NCBI GenBank assembly: GCA_019637155.1
Contig: JAHBWE010000002.1
Location: 434,001 to 498,000 of the forward strand
DNA from: Labilithrix sp.
GTDB taxonomy: Bacteria > Myxococcota_A > Polyangia > Polyangiales > Polyangiaceae
DNA: 64,000 nucleotides
Direction of reading: 5' to 3'
In this document: one piece after another, positions 63,840-64,000 of the stretch
Numbering within the stretch: position 1 is the stretch's first letter
How the letters are laid out: each line of letters opens with the position of its first letter
Program-made: the position numbers and the translations under genes
Notes under the pieces: generated by a model
What the model saw: only the letters and a program-made list of their open reading frames with translations
The model's database searches: none
What the model was told of the DNA's origin: nothing

Positions 63840-64000
63840 TCAACGCGCGTTCGAGCTACCGCTTCGCGAGCGGCAGGACGAAGCTCGAGGGCAGGTAGCC
63901 GTCGCGCCGGAGAGGTGTACGCGGCTGAAGCCGCCTTGCTCGTCGAGGATCCGGGCGCGGACGCCCTCCGGGATCGGCGCGACGCCGTCGATCGCGACGT
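63840..64000 (-). CDS. Partial gene at the window edge, SH3-like C terminus, possible frameshift
   Basis: The frame open from the window edge reads VAIDGVAPIPEGVRARILDE and QGGFSRVHLSG, like an SH3-type domain, then becomes unlike protein to its stop at 63840. A second frame gives RRDGYLPSSFVLPLAKR with a stop at 63856, which completes such a domain better. A one- or two-base shift near 63905-63915 would join them. Only the C terminus is visible, so the product is unknown. Confidence 0.4.
   Translation of the reverse strand, partial: VAIDGVAPIPEGVRARILDEQGGFSRVHLSGATATCPRASSCRSRSGSSNAR

Overview
The window is a stretch of high-GC chromosome from a soil-type bacterium, most probably a myxobacterium (Myxococcota, Polyangia-like). 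This is an inference from content, not from a search. The signs are very high GC, strong GC-ending codon bias, and many lipoproteins with Asp/Ala-rich linkers. There are also a MYXO-CTERM-like tail, a MopE-like metal-binding protein, delta-60 and HAF-type repeats, a PknB-type kinase with TPRs, and paired ArsA-like ATPases. I found no rRNA, tRNA or CRISPR array.

Layout. 1-4285 (minus): an ABC-3 metal permease without its ATPase, two related envelope proteins and a partial methyltransferase. 4345-9463 (plus): a cysteine-rich repeat lipoprotein, then a compact group of an SDR-fold protein, a 71-aa DUF4911-like protein, a geranylgeranyl-reductase-like flavoprotein and a hypothetical gene. 9607-12379 (minus): a fused RNA uracil-methyltransferase/pseudouridine synthase and a small outer-membrane protein. 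12638-14750 (plus): an ECF sigma factor, an NrsF-like membrane protein (probable anti-sigma factor) and a trypsin-fold lipoprotein lacking catalytic residues.

14757-30525 is a defence island. A two-gene AAA ATPase/DUF4276 (Toprim-like) module on the minus strand diverges, across 102 bp, from a complete class 1 DISARM operon drmD-drmMI-drmA-drmB-drmC. drmMI carries an 11-G tract inside a local AT-rich patch. A 301-bp spacer interrupts the otherwise overlapping operon between drmMI and drmA.

30652-45506 is mainly envelope and housekeeping genes: a small lipoprotein, an M13 metallopeptidase, a cytochrome c, asnS with a thioesterase, a PLP-dependent deaminase-like enzyme, a second trypsin-fold protein, two unknown proteins, a divergent pair of related lipoproteins, a MopE-like protein and a 47-aa zinc ribbon. 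45554-54302 holds two ArsA-like ATPases, a membrane protein and a minus-strand operon of dipeptide epimerase, delta-60 lipoprotein and Ser/Thr kinase. 54497-62427 holds a 32-aa membrane peptide, two strong hairpins, an M3 oligopeptidase, a large lipase-like lipoprotein coupled to a FadL-type porin, and a third degenerate trypsin-fold protein with a MYXO-CTERM tail. The right end carries an HNH/transposase remnant, a HigBA toxin-antitoxin pair and a partial gene.
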